A stretch of DNA of 64,000 nucleotides from Progne subis subis (taxonomy: Eukaryota > Chordata > Aves > Passeriformes > Hirundinidae). The stretch is from NCBI GenBank assembly GCA_022316685.1, contig JAKJHU010000366.1, forward strand, positions 124,001 through 188,000, written 5' to 3'. The position numbers and the translations under genes were made by a program. The notes below the pieces were generated by a model. That model was not told where the DNA came from and ran no database searches. It worked only from the letters and a program-made list of their open reading frames with translations. Shown piece after piece: positions 20,671 to 32,290 of this stretch (its first letter is position 1; each line of letters opens with the position of its first letter).

Positions 20671-21161
20671 TGCCCTGAGGCGTCAGCGCTGCCCCAGCAG
20701 TGCCCATGGCCTGTCCCTGCTGCAGCCCCGGCACTGCCACCCCCAGCACTGTGCCCGGCCCCGAGAGCACTCAGGCCCTACAGCAACAGCAGGGCCAGGA
20801 GGGCAGCGGGGCAGGGGCACGGGAGCAGCACTGGCAACACCAAGTGCTGCTGCTCCTGGGCACAGCTGCTGTGCCAGAACTGATCTGCCCCCAGCTCTGC
20901 ACACAGACATTGCTGCTGCAGCTCCAGAGAAGGGAACAAAAGTGGGATCTATGCAGAAAAATTGGCTGGGAGATCCCTGAGTTTGTTTAAATCCACCAAG
21001 AGTGCAGCCCCTCATTGACACAGTCTGTGGCCATGTGGAAGTTACGGAGAAACAAAATGAAATGTGGCACAAAGAATGGCTATTCTTCATGGACAATATT
21101 GAAAAAATTAAAATACAAAGAACCTCCACAATGAAACCAGCATTAAATATCAAAGATTACT
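20671..21161 (-). other. 3' flank of the olfactory receptor, conserved in the paralogue
   Basis: Roughly 20930-21190, read on minus, matches 30157-30437 downstream of the receptor pseudogene (CAGACTGTGTCAATGAGGGG, ATCTCCCAGCCAA, TTCTCTGGAGCT). No gene is seen here. Confidence 0.65.
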
Positions 21162-21167
21162 TTTATT
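21162..21167 (-). terminator. Candidate polyadenylation signal of the olfactory receptor
   Basis: AATAAA on the minus strand, 31 bases past the stop codon. In the pseudogene paralogue the equivalent position reads AATCAA. Confidence 0.45.
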
Positions 21168-21197
21168 CCAAGTGATTTGCAGAAATTGGCCAGCAGT

Positions 21198-22130
21198 TTA
21201 ATGTTCCTGAAACCCTGCAGTCAGCAGTCTCCCCACTGCAGCCTTGAGCTCTTGGTTCCTCAGGCTGTAGATGAGGGGGTTCAGGGCAGGAGTCACCACT
21301 GAGTACAGAACTGACAGGGCCAGATCCAGCGATGGGGAGGAGATGGAGGGGGGCTTCAGGTTGGCAAACGTGGCAGTGCTGAGGAACAGGGAGACCACGG
21401 CCAGGTGAGGGAGGCAGGTGGAAAAGGCTTTGCGCCGTCCCTGCTCAGAGGGGATCCTCAGCACAGCCCTGAAGATCTGCACATAGGAGAAAACAATGAA
21501 CACAAAACAACTGAATGAAAAACAAGCATTGAACACAATAACTCCAACTTCCCTGAAATAGGAGTGTAAGCAGGAGAGCTTAAGGACTGGGGGGATTTCA
21601 CAGAAGAACTGATCCAGGGCATTGCCATGGCACAGGGGCAGGGAAAATGTATTGGCCGTGTGCATCAGTGAATAGAGAAAGGCACTGGCCCAGGCAGCTG
21701 CTGCCATGTGGGCACAAGCTCTGCTGCCCAGGAGGGTCCCGTAGTGCAGGGCTTTGCAGATGGACACATAGCGGTCATAGCACATGATGGTCAGGAGATA
21801 AAACTCTGCTGACATGAAGAACAGAAAGAAAAAGAGCTGTGCAGCACATCCTGTGTAGGACATGGTCCTGGTGTCCCAGAGGGAATTGTGCATGGCTTTG
21901 GGGACAGTGGTGAGGATGGAGCCCAGGTCGGTGAGGGCCAGGTTGAGCAGGAAGAAGAACATGGGCGTGTGCAGGAGGTGGCCGCAGGCTACGGCGCTGA
22001 TGATGAGGCCGTTGGCCAGGAGGGCAGCCAGGGAGATGCCCAGGAAGAGGCAGAAGTGCAGGAGCTGCAGCTGCCGCGTGTCTGCCAATGCCAGCAGGAG
22101 GAAGTGGCTGATGGAGCTGCTGTTGGACAT
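21198..22130 (-). CDS. Olfactory receptor, OR14-like, intact
   Basis: A 310-residue seven-transmembrane receptor, the usual length for an intronless vertebrate olfactory receptor coding exon. It would act in the plasma membrane of sensory neurons through G-olf (family knowledge). The start is the ATG of MSNSSSISHFLLLALADT, which gives an N-glycosylation site (NSS) at the N-terminus. Other marks are LLHTPMFFFLLNLALTD (TM2), MCYDRYVSICKALHY (end of TM3), KAFSTCLPHLAVV (TM6) and PALNPLIYSLRN (TM7). Conserved extracellular cysteines are present. There are no internal stops or shifts. The N-terminus and TM2 sequence resemble the expanded avian OR14 group, but subfamily placement needs a tree. A broken inverted paralogue is at 29220-30156. 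Confidence 0.94.
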   Translation of the reverse strand: MSNSSSISHFLLLALADTRQLQLLHFCLFLGISLAALLANGLIISAVACGHLLHTPMFFFLLNLALTDLGSILTTVPKAMHNSLWDTRTMSYTGCAAQLFFFLFFMSAEFYLLTIMCYDRYVSICKALHYGTLLGSRACAHMAAAAWASAFLYSLMHTANTFSLPLCHGNALDQFFCEIPPVLKLSCLHSYFREVGVIVFNACFSFSCFVFIVFSYVQIFRAVLRIPSEQGRRKAFSTCLPHLAVVSLFLSTATFANLKPPSISSPSLDLALSVLYSVVTPALNPLIYSLRNQELKAAVGRLLTAGFQEH

Positions 22131-22153
22131 TTCTTCACTCTGGCCATGGAGTC

Positions 22154-22289
22154 CTGTTGAAGGAGGACACAGTGACAGGTCAAGGCAGACACCGATGAGC
22201 AATGCCCAAACCCTTTCTCCCAGCCGTGCCCCTGCTGCTCTGTGCCACCCTATTTTCCTTTTCTCAGAGCCCTTCCTTCAGCCCCCTAC
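22154..22289 (-). other. Candidate 5' UTR intron of the olfactory receptor
   Basis: On minus, CTCCAG|GTAGGG near 22290 could be a donor, and a pyrimidine tract with CTTCAACAG ending at 22154 a good acceptor. The acceptor lies 23 bases before the coding start, a common layout for these genes. An out-of-frame ATG (22145-22147) sits between the acceptor and the real start. The donor is uncertain. Confidence 0.3.
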
Positions 22290-22299
22290 CTGGAGCTCT

Positions 22300-25200
22300 G
22301 CTGGGATCTGGCCCCTTTGCTGTGATGAGCAGGGGCTCTGCCCATGGACACCGAGGGGTCAGCTCTGCTCTGCAGCACTGGGGTCATGGGAACAGGGACA
22401 GGGGCCAGTCCTGGGGTTGGACTTCATCAGCCCAAACTGCTCCTGAGGCAGAGGAGCTTGGCAGCATCTCCTGTGCCAGGGCTAAGGAACGGTGATGGCC
22501 AAAGGCAGCTGGAGAGGGTTTCCTGCTGTGCCCAGGGAGATCAGAGAGAACTGTGCAAGGCAAGGGCATTGGCTGTAACTCAGTGAAGGGTGAGGGGAGC
22601 TGCTCTGTGGCTCCATCTGTCCCCAGCTGCCCTTTCTGAGATCCAGGGCAGTCCCTGTGTTCCCCTGAAAATCAGCCTGACACAGCTGACAGCAGAGGGA
22701 GCCACAGCAGAGCAAACTGGCTCAGCCTTTCTCAGAGTCTCAGCCCCACTCCTGGCCAAGGACACTCCTGTCTCCCAGTGTCCCCTGGGGGCAGCTCACA
22801 GCTTGGATGGCATCCCCACGACACACCCAGGGTCCTGTCCATGGCACTGCTGGAGGAGAATCAGCTCAGTCCCAGCCTTCCAGCCTTTCCCTGCCCAGCC
22901 CTGCACAGCCCCTCCCAGGCAGCAGCAGTGCAGGAAAGTGGCCCTCAGGCCCTGCTCAGCAGGAATGGGCACATGGTAGGAGAGATGCTCTTCATCTCTG
23001 GGGCTGCTCTGCCAGCCCAGGAGGGGACTGAGGGCCCCGAGCCCCCGGGCTGAGGGCTGTGCTGGCTGCGAGGGGACACAAGAGCTGTGCTGCTCAGGGC
23101 AGTGTGTGCCCTGCAGGGCAGGGCCGGCAGGTGCCACATCTCCCCTGCAGCAGGGCTTCCCTCAGCGCTGCCTCCCTCCCTCCCTGCCCACGGCTCTGCT
23201 GCTGGAGCTGTCCCAGCCCGAGCTGTTCCTGTGGCCCCGGGCTCCTTCCCTGCCAGTGCTGCCAGAGCCCAGCCCAGCCCCTGGGCCAGCTCTGCCCTGC
23301 AGCTGCTCGGGGCTGCAGGGATTAAAGAACAGCTCCCCCAGTCCTGGGCACCATGGAAAGGGGATGCTGGATGGACATGGAAGCTGGGGAGCTGGAGACA
23401 CTTGCTGAGGATCCCAGTAAAACTCAGTGGGATGGTTTAAGAGCCTCATCCCTTTCTCTGCCTTGCACAGCTGAGTTTCCATTGCCACCAAGCTGAGCCA
23501 GGGAAAAGCTGGAGCACAGATTCAGGTAAGCAGAGACTCAAGCAGGAAACCCCTGCCCTGAATGAGCTCATGAAAAGTCCTCTTGGGAATGACCTGGGCA
23601 TGAGCTGGAGCTGTGAGCAGCCCTGGCCCACACAGCACCCTCTCCACAGCAGCAGGACCTGCTCTGGCAGGAGTCACTCCTTGCACCCACAGCTCCTCTC
23701 CACCATCCATGGGGAGCTCCCAGGCAGGCTGAGAGCTGCCCCTGGCAGGTGGCAGATCCCCTGGCCTGGCCAAGAGCCCTCAGGGCTGCAGGAGCTGCTC
23801 TGCACGACAGCCCTGGCACCCCTGGCTGCAGCCCCAGCTTCAGCCCCTGCAGCTGTCCCTGGCAGCAGGAGCCGTCCTGCCCTGTCCCTCTGGTGGAGCC
23901 CAGTGCAGCCCCGCTCTAGAGCACATCCTCCCCCAAACCAGGAACAGCAGCAGAGCCATCCTTACAGTCATCTCAGTCCTGTCAGGGGTCAGCTTTAGGA
24001 GATCCCTGCAGCCAGGGACTGACTGTGTCAAAAGCTATGAAGATTTCTCCATGAATAATCTCAGAATTGTCCTCCCAGCTGCTTTAAGCCTGTCTGCTTC
24101 ACTGCTCTCAGGTACCTGCAGGCAGTGCCCTCAGCCCTGCTGGGCTGGGAAAGGAGCTGCTCCTCAGAAGTGTCTTTTTCAAGCTCTTCTTGGTTGCCAG
24201 GAGCTTCCTCTGTGCCAGGAGCCCAGCCTAGCTCAGCAGCACAGATAAAGCACAAAGCTTTTAATTACCCTCTTGGGACTTTGGTGCTGATTACATCAGA
24301 CTCAGTCCCTGAGAGTGTGCTCAAAAAACTTCTCAAGAACTCACAGTCAGATTCAAAGTCCAAAGTTTCTTAAACTTTTAATGGGTCCCACTGAGGGACA
24401 CAACTCATAGGAAAGTGTCCCCAGGTTCTAGTTAAGCAGAACACTGCAAGCACCTGTGGACTGGTGAGGACAAACAAGGAAAAGGTGTCTTTGGGTGCTG
24501 AGCAAACCTGGATGTGTTTCAGGAATGCAAAGGGCCAAGGCCTGAGCCCCAGCCCCTGCCAAGGCAGATTCTGTCCCTCCCTCATTGCTCAGGGCTCTTC
24601 TTGGGGCACTGGGATGTGGGGATGTGCAATGCCAAGGGCAGCACCATGGGGTGGCCCCTGCCAGGCTGCTGAGCAGGGACAAGGAGGCAATGAGGCCCCA
24701 GGGCTGCAAGGGTCACTTGTCCCCTCCTGGCCTCAGTGCCAGGGCTAGTAGCCATGGCCAAAGTGCTGCAGGAGTTGGCTCTGTCAGGGCCTTTCAGCTG
24801 CTGCCCATCCCTGTGCCCTCTCCAGCCCAGGCTGTCCTACGGTGTCCATGCCCTGTGCCTCTGTCCCTGCAGGCTGTCGTCATCCCCCGGCTGTCCCACC
24901 TCGCTGGCCCCTTCCTTTGCTGACAGCTCTGCGTCCTGCCTGCCTCTGCCTGGGCACACTGAGCCTTGGGCTGCTCCAGGCTCCTTCTGGGGGATGTGTT
25001 GTACCACAGCCCTGCCCTGGGAGGGAAATTCCTTTCTCCTGGTGTCCAGTCTGGACTTCTCCAGCTGCCCTCTGCATCATTTTTTTCTTTCTCTCTCTCT
25101 TTTCTGCCATGTCAAAATGATCCCCCATCTCTGAAATCACCCTTCAAGCACTCCCAGGGCTCTCGTCCCCTGTCCTCTGTCTCCACTCCACTGAGCACAG
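22300..25200. other. No gene recognised
   Basis: GC-moderate sequence with many short overlapping frames on both strands and no domain. It lies between the receptor and the 185-bp array. I see no CR1, LTR or tandem repeat boundary in it that I can defend. Confidence 0.45.
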
Positions 25201-25229
25201 AGCTCCTTTGTCCCTTTACAGTGGTCAAG

Positions 25230-26110
25230 GGCTTGAGGCCGTGGGCACCTGGAAAAGAAGGATGGTTCCTTTCTATAGGAAGGAAACCACAGAACCTCAT
25301 TGTTTTGAAGGCAGATGAGAGGCACTCACCAGAGGCCAAGGCAAGCCAGACCTGTTTGTCCTTGCAGCTTTTTTTCTGAGAGCAACCTTTGGACATATGG
25401 GGAGTTTGGAGGTGGATTTCCATTTGAGCCATGAGTGCCTGTACCAGAATGACAATTCTCCTCTACAGGAAGGAAAGGGCAGAGCTCCAGTGTTTCAATG
25501 GCTGATTATTGGTGGCCCCAGAGAGGCTGAGGCTAATGCCAGCAAGATCTGTTTGTCTTGTCTGCTTCTGTCTGGTAGCAATCCTTGGTTAAAAGAGAAT
25601 TTGGGAGGCCAAATCCCAGTTTTGTCCATGGGTGGCTGGACAAGCACAGTTCTTTTCCATAGGAAGAACCCCTAGTGTTTCAAAGGCAGATGACAGCTGG
25701 CTCTCCAGAAGCCAAGGAACCTGGACATTCCTGGCAGCTTTTTATCTGGAAGCTTTCATTTGATATATGGAATTTCAGAGGCAGATTCCCAATTTTGGCC
25801 ATGCACACCTGGATTTGAAAGATGTGTTTTCCATGGCAGGAAAAGCAGGCCTCCACAGTGTTTTGAAGGCAGGCAAGAGGTGGCCCCCAAGAGGCCAAGA
25901 CCATCCAGAGCTGTCTGTTCTGTCAGGTTTCATCTGGGAACAATCCTTGGATATAATCAAATTTGGAGGTAGAATCCCAATTTTGGCCATGGACACCTGG
26001 AGGAGAAGGACAGTTCTTTCCCACAGAAAGGAAAGCACACAACTCCAGGGTTTCAGAGGCAGATGAGAAGTGACCCTCAACATGCCAAGGCCAGCGGGAC
26101 CAGTCAGGCA
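25230..26110 (+). repeat. 185-bp tandem array 1 (about five units)
   Basis: Spacing of the GTAGAATCCCAATTTTGGCC-type core is 196, 175 and 186 bp (anchors near 25412, 25608, 25783, 25969). Other shared parts are CATAGGAAGGAAAG-like and GAGGCCAAG...CAGCCAGACC. A second array of the same monomer, same orientation, is at 43433-44470. It is non-coding. Confidence 0.85.
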
Positions 26111-26159
26111 GCCCCCAGGAGGCCAAGCCAGCCAGACCCGTTCCATGTTTCCTTGGATC

Positions 26160-26638
26160 CATGGCGCCCTACAGCATCAAAATTGCCCCTTGGTTCCATG
26201 AGGCCTTGCAGTGTCAAAATGGTTTGGTCGTTTCCATGGGGATGAAAAATAAACCCAATGGCCCTTAAGTTACTTGAGGTCTCAGAGTATCACAATGATT
26301 TCCATGGCTCTGTAAGTTCCTGCAGTGTCACATTGTGTTCCCTTGGCTCCATTGGGCTCCCCAGGATCACAATGGCCCCTTGGTTCCACAAGGCCTGGCT
26401 GTGTCACACTGGCCCCTTGCTTCCATGGGGACCCTTGGTGTCACAATGACCCCTTGTTTCCATGAGACCTGGCAGTGTCACAGTGGTTGCCTTGGTTCTG
26501 TGGTGTCACAATGGCCCTTTGGTTCCGTGGGGACTCACAGTGTCAGAATGCTCTCACTGCTTCCATGAGGCCCTGCAGTGTCACAGCCGCTCCTTGGTTC
26601 CACAAGGCCCTGCAGAGCCCCTTGATTCACACGGCCTC
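26160..26638 (+). repeat. 37-bp minisatellite, array next to 185-bp array 1
   Basis: Roughly twelve degenerate units of CACAATGGCCCCTTGGTTCC then ATGAGGCCCTGCAGTGT. It directly follows the 185-bp array, as at 44520. Confidence 0.85.
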
Positions 26639-27086
26639 TGTCGTGGTTTGGACTCATGGGTTGAGATGAGGACTGGGAGAAAAACACTCTAAAGGAAAAA
26701 GAGGTTCAAATTTAAAGGTATAAAGTAAATTTCTTAGTCAAAGGAAGATAATGAGAAGTAAAATGAGACTTTAAAACAACTTTTTTGCCCCCCAGCCCCT
26801 CCCTCTTTCCCACCGATAGCACAGAGAGACAGAGAGTGGGGGTTTTTGTCAGTTCATTACCCAAGATCTTTCTCTGCTCAGGGAGAGGAGATTTTTTTCT
26901 CTTGTGTCATGAGTCCCTCGCACAGGCAAAACAGCCTTCCCAGTACTGTTGTGGCATGGGACACTTGTGAGTGGGCTGCAGTCTTTCAAGGATAGGCTGC
27001 TCTAGTTTGGAAGCAAAGGCCCTCTTTATCTCTGGGAGCGAGAGCCCTCTCTCTCTGTTCAAGTCTCTCACTGGATCACAGTTTCC
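26639..27086 (+). repeat. ERV-L-type LTR fragment
   Basis: Starts TGTCGTGGTTTGGACTC, close to the start of the LTR at 12751 and typical of avian ERV-L LTRs. It is interrupted on its right by a solo LTR of another family. End not found. Confidence 0.45.
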
Positions 27087-27756
27087 TATGGCATCTACCT
27101 CTCGGTTTTTCTTCTGAGATTCAGGTAGTTTTAGAGTCTTTTTGCCTTCTGCAAAGCTCTGAGCCAGATGCAAGAAAGAGATGGAGTCTTCAGGTTCTGA
27201 TTTTTCAAGGTTGCATACTTCGTTTATTGTTTCTTATCTTACAATTTTCTCAGTGCCCAACAAAGGTCTGTGCAGCTGCCTGGGCATCTGGTGACTCCTC
27301 GACTCCTCCTGGACTGGGCTGTCATTATCTTTTATACTAATTGCTATGTGTTCTTTATTTATCATTATTTGCCAATACCTATCACTTATACTAAACAGGT
27401 CATCCCTACTTTGACCCAATCTCTTGAAACTACTTTGTGCCACCATCACTGCAGAAAATGAAGTGAGGGAAGAAGAAAGAAGAAGCAGGAGACAACAGCC
27501 CCAAATCCTCCATCTTGCTCCCATTCACTTCCATACTAAAAACCCAAATCTACTGTTTTCTCACCCTCTGATAAGGTAAACTACTATCTTTGACACTCTC
27601 TGTGGCTTGCAATCCTTCCTGCAGTTGCAGGAAGCCTTTCCCATGGACTGAGATCAAAGCCAATTTCCCTCTGGGCCCTGGGCCAGGGTCCCAGACCCAC
27701 CCTGTCCAGGTCCCTGACCCTCCAGGGCAGCCAAAGGAATGCCCTGGACTCCAACA
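27087..27756 (-). repeat. Solo LTR of the class II family (diverged)
   Basis: Resembles the LTRs at 36272-36914 and 42792-43432 throughout: CAAGGTTGCATACTTCGTTT, CTTTTATACTAATTGCTA, GGACTGAGATCAAAGCCAAT, ending CTCCAACA at 27756. It is more diverged than those two are from each other. The left end is approximate. Confidence 0.8.
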
Positions 27757-29150
27757 GTTAACAACTATTATATATTTATAAATCAATAATCCTTAATTAA
27801 CTCCATTTGACTACTATTACATACCTAGATAATTATAAACCTTAATTAACAGTAGTATGTTTCCTACCCTTCCTCTTACATTTTAGAACAATATGCTTCT
27901 AAATACATTCCTGAAATGCTGTATAGTCATAGTTTCAGGAAAAGAACCTACAGGAAGAACATTTTGGTTTTTAACCAGAGTGTGATCAGTCATAAAACAA
28001 GCAGGGCAAAGAAGCCCATGGTCCTATTCAAATGGATTTACCCACAGCTGTGTAACCGGGGCAACTGAATCTCCTACTGGATGTTCCTGTAAAATATACG
28101 AATTAATCAACCTTAATAAACTCTTGCAATCTATGGCTGGGTATGCCACTCCTCTGATCCTGTCACTGTCACCTGGTGCTCTCAGGGAGGTTCTGGCATT
28201 TGCAGCAGCTGAGTCAGGCACTGCCCTTGGGATTGCTGCCAGGCAGCTGTGTCCATGGGAATGGGGTGTCCAAGCTTCCCTGTGACCTGTAGGGCTGTGG
28301 GCAAAGCATCCATGGGAACGGAGAATGAGCTGAGCCCTCTCCCTGACATCCCATCATGGGCACACCCAGGGATCTCCTTGCTGTGTCCTTCCAAGCTCTG
28401 AGCTGCCCTCCTGGCTGCAAATCTGTGCCACAGCCTCTGGGAGTTCCCTGAATGTCCCACGGGGAAGTGCAGAGATGCCAGAGCTGAGGAAATGCTGTTG
28501 GGTTTGCCAAGGGAGCCGTGAGTGTCCTTGGCAGAAGGGGGTGCTGAGCCCTTGCCCAGAGACCTTTGGAGAGGCTGAGACATTCAGGGATCCCTCTGCT
28601 CTGGGCAGGGTCTGGTTTATCCCAGGGTGACACGGGAGTGTGACTGTGCTCTGATTGCAGCCAGAGGTGCAAACCCAGGGCAGTTGGGAACAAGTCCCAT
28701 CCAGCCCCTCACCTTCCCTAAGCCACAGGGAATCCTTTGCCTCTCACATCTCCCAGTGGTAAAATCTCAGTGCAGCAGAAATGGTGGGGATTTCTGACCA
28801 CAGAGAACCAGGAATGAAGTGTGTGCAGGAAAACAATGGCTAAAATTCCTTCCTGCTCTCCATGCTCCTTTAGGAGTGCAGATGGGAACAAGCCTGTCTG
28901 CATTAGGAGTGATGTCAGTGACAAATCCTGAATATCCATCCTTGTCCCTCTGCCACATGGCCACAAACCCAGGGCAGCAGGGCAGGGATGGCTCCTGGAG
29001 AGCCCCCATGCACAGGCCTGGCTGCTCCTGCACACTCAGACAGCACAAGTGGAGCTCAGGCAGGGACCTGGGTGAAGGTTTTCCCAGAGCAGGAACAAGG
29101 GTGGGTGAGTCACAGCAGGACAGTCTGCAGGGAATGGCCCAGGTTTGGCT
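27757..29150. other. No gene recognised
   Basis: First 400 bp AT-rich, then GC-moderate sequence upstream of the receptor pseudogene. No element boundary assigned. I looked for, and did not see, similarity to the 5' flank of the intact receptor. Confidence 0.4.
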
Positions 29151-29219
29151 CAAAGCAGCCTCTGCTGACTTGTCACTGTCCTTTATCCATGAACAGGTCC
29201 CCATGGGCAGGCACAGCAA

Positions 29220-30156
29220 ATGTGCCAACAGCAGCTCCATCAGCCACTTCCTCCTGCTGGCATTGGCAGACACATCGGCAGCTGCAGCTCCTGCACTTCT
29301 GCCTCTTCCTGGGCATCTCCCTGGCTGCCCTCCTGGCCAACGGCCTCATCATCAGCGCCGTAGCCTGCGGCCACCTCCTGCACACGCCCATGTTCTTCTT
29401 CCTGCTCAACCTGGCCCTCACCGACCTGGGCTCCATCCTCACCACTGTCCCCAAAGCCATGCACAATTCCCTCTGGGACACCAGGACCATCTCCTACACA
29501 GGATGTGCTGCACAGCTCTTTTTCTTTCTGTTCTCCATGTCAGCAGAGTTTTCTCTCCTGACTGTCATGTGCTACGACCGCTACGTGTCCATCTGCAAAC
29601 CCCTGCACTACGGGACCCTCCTGGGCAGCAGAGCTTGTGCCCACATGGCAGCAGCTGCCTGGGCCAGTGCCTTTCTCTATTCACTGATGCACACGGCCAA
29701 TACATTTTCCCTGCCCCTGTGCCATGGCAATGCCTGGGCCAGTTCTTCTGTGAAATCCCCACACATCCTCAAGCTCTCCTGCTCACAGTCCAACCTCAGG
29801 GAACTTGGGCCATTGCAGTTAGTGTCTGCTTTGGTATTTAGGTTGCTTTTGTGTTCATTGTTTTCTCCTATGTGCAGATCTTCAGGGCATGTGCTGAGGA
29901 TCCCCTCTGAGCAGGGACAGCACAAAGCCTTTTCCACCTGCCTCCCTCACCTGGCTGTGGTCTCTCTGTTCATCACCACTGGCCATTTGCTCATCTGAAG
30001 CCCCCTCCATCTCCTCCCCATCCCTGGATCTGGCCCTGTCAGTTCTGTACTCGGTGGTGCCTCCAGTCCTGAACCCCCTCATCTACAGCCTGAGGAACCA
30101 GGAGCTCAAGGCTGCAGTGAGGAAACTGATGACTGGATGGTTTCAGGAAACATTAA
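29220..30156 (+). pseudogene. Olfactory receptor pseudogene, OR14-like
   Basis: Close paralogue of the receptor at 21198-22130, on the opposite strand. TM1 to TM5 are readable in one frame (LLHTPMFFFLLNLALTDLGS, MCYDRYVSICKPLHYGT). The start is shifted by one inserted base just after the ATG at 29220, and the N-terminus by a second indel near 29270. There are further shifts in the TM5 region (29740-29880), near the TM6-TM7 loop, where a stop appears at about 29998, and at the last codons. It cannot make a receptor. The splice acceptor upstream (CCATGAACAG near 29196) is still recognisable. Confidence 0.92.
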
Positions 30157-30437
30157 ACTTCTCGCTATTTCTGCAAATCACTTGTAATCAAAGTAAATTT
30201 TGATATTACTTCTTGGGTTTTTTTTTTGTTTTTTTTTTTTTCCCTTTGTTTGCATATTAATCTTTTCCACAAATAAATGTCATTGTGCCATTTTCTCGTT
30301 TTGTTCTCTGCACCTCCCTGTGGCAACAGACTGTGTCAGTGAGGGGCTGAGCTCTTGGTGGCTTCTAAAGGAACTACAGGATCTCCCAGCCAAGTTCTCT
30401 GCAGAGGTGCCCCTGTTGTTCCATTCTCTGGAGCTTT
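30157..30437 (+). repeat. Duplicated 3' flank of the receptor paralogue
   Basis: Matches minus-strand 20930-21190. It contains a poly-T run (30219-30242). The homology breaks exactly where an LTR fragment begins. Confidence 0.75.
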
Positions 30438-30663
30438 GGAACTTTCTCAATTTGCCATCTTACTCTAGAATGAGAGGTTTTTATTGTTTCATGTTATTCA
30501 TTCTTTATACTTGTATGCACTTTGTTAAGTAAAATAGTTTTTTCCACTTTCTCTGAGGAAGTTCTTTTACTGGACTGGTTGGAAGGAGGGGCTGTTTGGG
30601 TTTGCTACCCAGATTGGACCTCATTCAGGGGTTTTCTCCCAAATTTGCCCTAAACCATGACCA
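30438..30663 (+). repeat. LTR fragment of the ERV-L-like family seen at 1-6240
   Basis: Matches the reverse complement of about 5579-5800: CTTTCTCAATTTGCCATC, CTTTATACTTGTATGCACTT, AAAATAGTTTTTTCCA, ending with an AACCATGACCA-like version of the LTR terminus. It is a truncated copy (about one third of the LTR). Confidence 0.88.
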
Positions 30664-30689
30664 GACTGTGAGGAGAAGCTGCTGGATCT

Positions 30690-31240
30690 GGGCTGCTGGA
30701 CCTTCTGGAGAGGAGGCCCAGGGCTCATCCTGCAACTGCTGCAAGGGTAGTTTGAGAGAATCACAGAATCAGCCAGGTTGGAGAAGACCTTGGATATCAT
30801 CAAGTCCAACCTGTGCCCTGCCACTGCCTTCTCTCCCCTGGGCCTCCTCTTCTCCAGGATAAACAACCCCAGCTCCCTCAGCCATTCCTCACAGGACTTG
30901 AGCTCCAGATCCCTCAGCAGCCTTGTTGCCCTTTTCTGGACACGCTCCAGCCCCTCCATGTCCTTTCTTAATCGGTGGCTCAGAAATGGACACAGCGCTC
31001 GAGGTTGCTGCCCAACCAGTGCTGGTCACAGGGGAAGAATCACTGCCCTGGTCTTATGTCCACCCTGTTCCTGATCCAGGCCAGGTGCCATTGGCCATGT
31101 GGGCACACTGCTGGCTCATGTCCAGCCTGCTGTCCCTCAGTCCCCACAGCTCCCTTTCTGCCTGCCTGCTGTCCAGCCACTCTGTCCCCAGCCTGTAGCA
31201 CTGCAGGGGTTGTTGTGTCCCAAGTGCAGGACCTGGCACT
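30690..31240 (-). mobile_element. CR1 LINE 3' fragment
   Basis: Minus-strand translation shows MEGLERVQKRATRLLRDLEL and LEKRRPRGEK (CR1 ORF2 end). The tail (GCAACTGCTGCAAGGGTAGT) is the same as at 11230 and 19630, so all belong to one CR1 subfamily or one duplicated unit. Confidence 0.85.
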
Positions 31241-31349
31241 TGGACTAGTTAAACCTCACATTGTTGGATTTGGTCCCTGGATGCAGCCTGTTCAGGTCCT
31301 GTGCACAGCCCTCCTACCCTCCAGCAGAGCAACACCCCCAGCCAACTTG

Positions 31350-31690
31350 GTGTCACCACAGTTCCATGAGGCCCTAGAGTGTCATAATGGTTTCCATGAT
31401 TGCATGAAGCTTCCCAGTGTCACAATATTCTTTTGGTCCCATGGGATCCCTTGGTGTCACAAAGTCCCTTGGATCCTTGGGCCCTGCAGTGTCACAGAGG
31501 CCTCTGTGGTTCCATCAGGCTCCAGACTGTCACCATGGGTTCCTTGCTTGCATTTAGCCCCACAGTGTCACAGTGGCCCCTTGGCTCTATGGTGCCATGT
31601 CGTGCACAGTGTCACTCTGGTCCTCTTAGTGCCACCAGGCCCTGCAGTGTCACAATGGCCCCTTGCTTCCCCAGGGCCCTGCAGTGTCAC
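31350..31690 (+). repeat. 37-bp minisatellite
   Basis: About nine degenerate units (CAGTGTCACAATGGCCCCTT-like). It mirrors the inverted copy at 18770-18990 on the other arm. Confidence 0.8.
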
Positions 31691-32290
31691 CATCATCAGA
31701 GAATCAAGCAGGCTGGAAAAGACCTTGGAGAGCATCAAGTCCAACCTGTGACCCAACACCACCTTGTCACCCAGACCATGGCTCTGAGTGCCATGTCCAG
31801 TCTTTCCTTGAACACTTCTAGGGATGGTGACTCACCCACCTCCCTGGGCAGCCCATTTCAATGCCCAATCAACCTTTTGGGGAAGAATATTTCCTAACAT
31901 CCAGGCCAAAAAATCCCTTGGTTCAGCTAATAGCTGGTCCTCTTGTCCTGTCACTGTTCCATGGGAAAAGAGCCTGACCCCCACCTGGCTGCACCCTCCT
32001 GTCAGGGAGTTGTTGAGAATGATGAGGACTCACCTGAGCCTCCTCTTTTCCAGGATGAACAACATCCCTCAGCCATTCCTCACAGGACTTGTCCTCCATT
32101 CCCCACCAGCCTTGTTGCCCTTCTCTGGACATGCTCCAGCCCCTCCATGTCCTTCCTAAATTGAGAGGTCCTGAATTGGACACAGCACTTGAGGTGCTGC
32201 CCAACCAGTACAGAGAACAGGGGAAGAATCACTGCCCGCTCCTGCTGGCCACACTATTCCTGATCCATAGGAGTGCCAGGGGTTGGATGA
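31691..32290 (-). mobile_element. CR1 LINE 3' fragment
   Basis: Contains familiar CR1 3' text in reverse: GAAAAGACCTTGGAGAGCATC, CACCTCCCTGGGCAGCCCAT, CTGAGCCTCCTCTTTTCCAG. Minus-strand ORF2 end remains (REGQQGWWGMEDKSCEEWLR). Confidence 0.82.
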
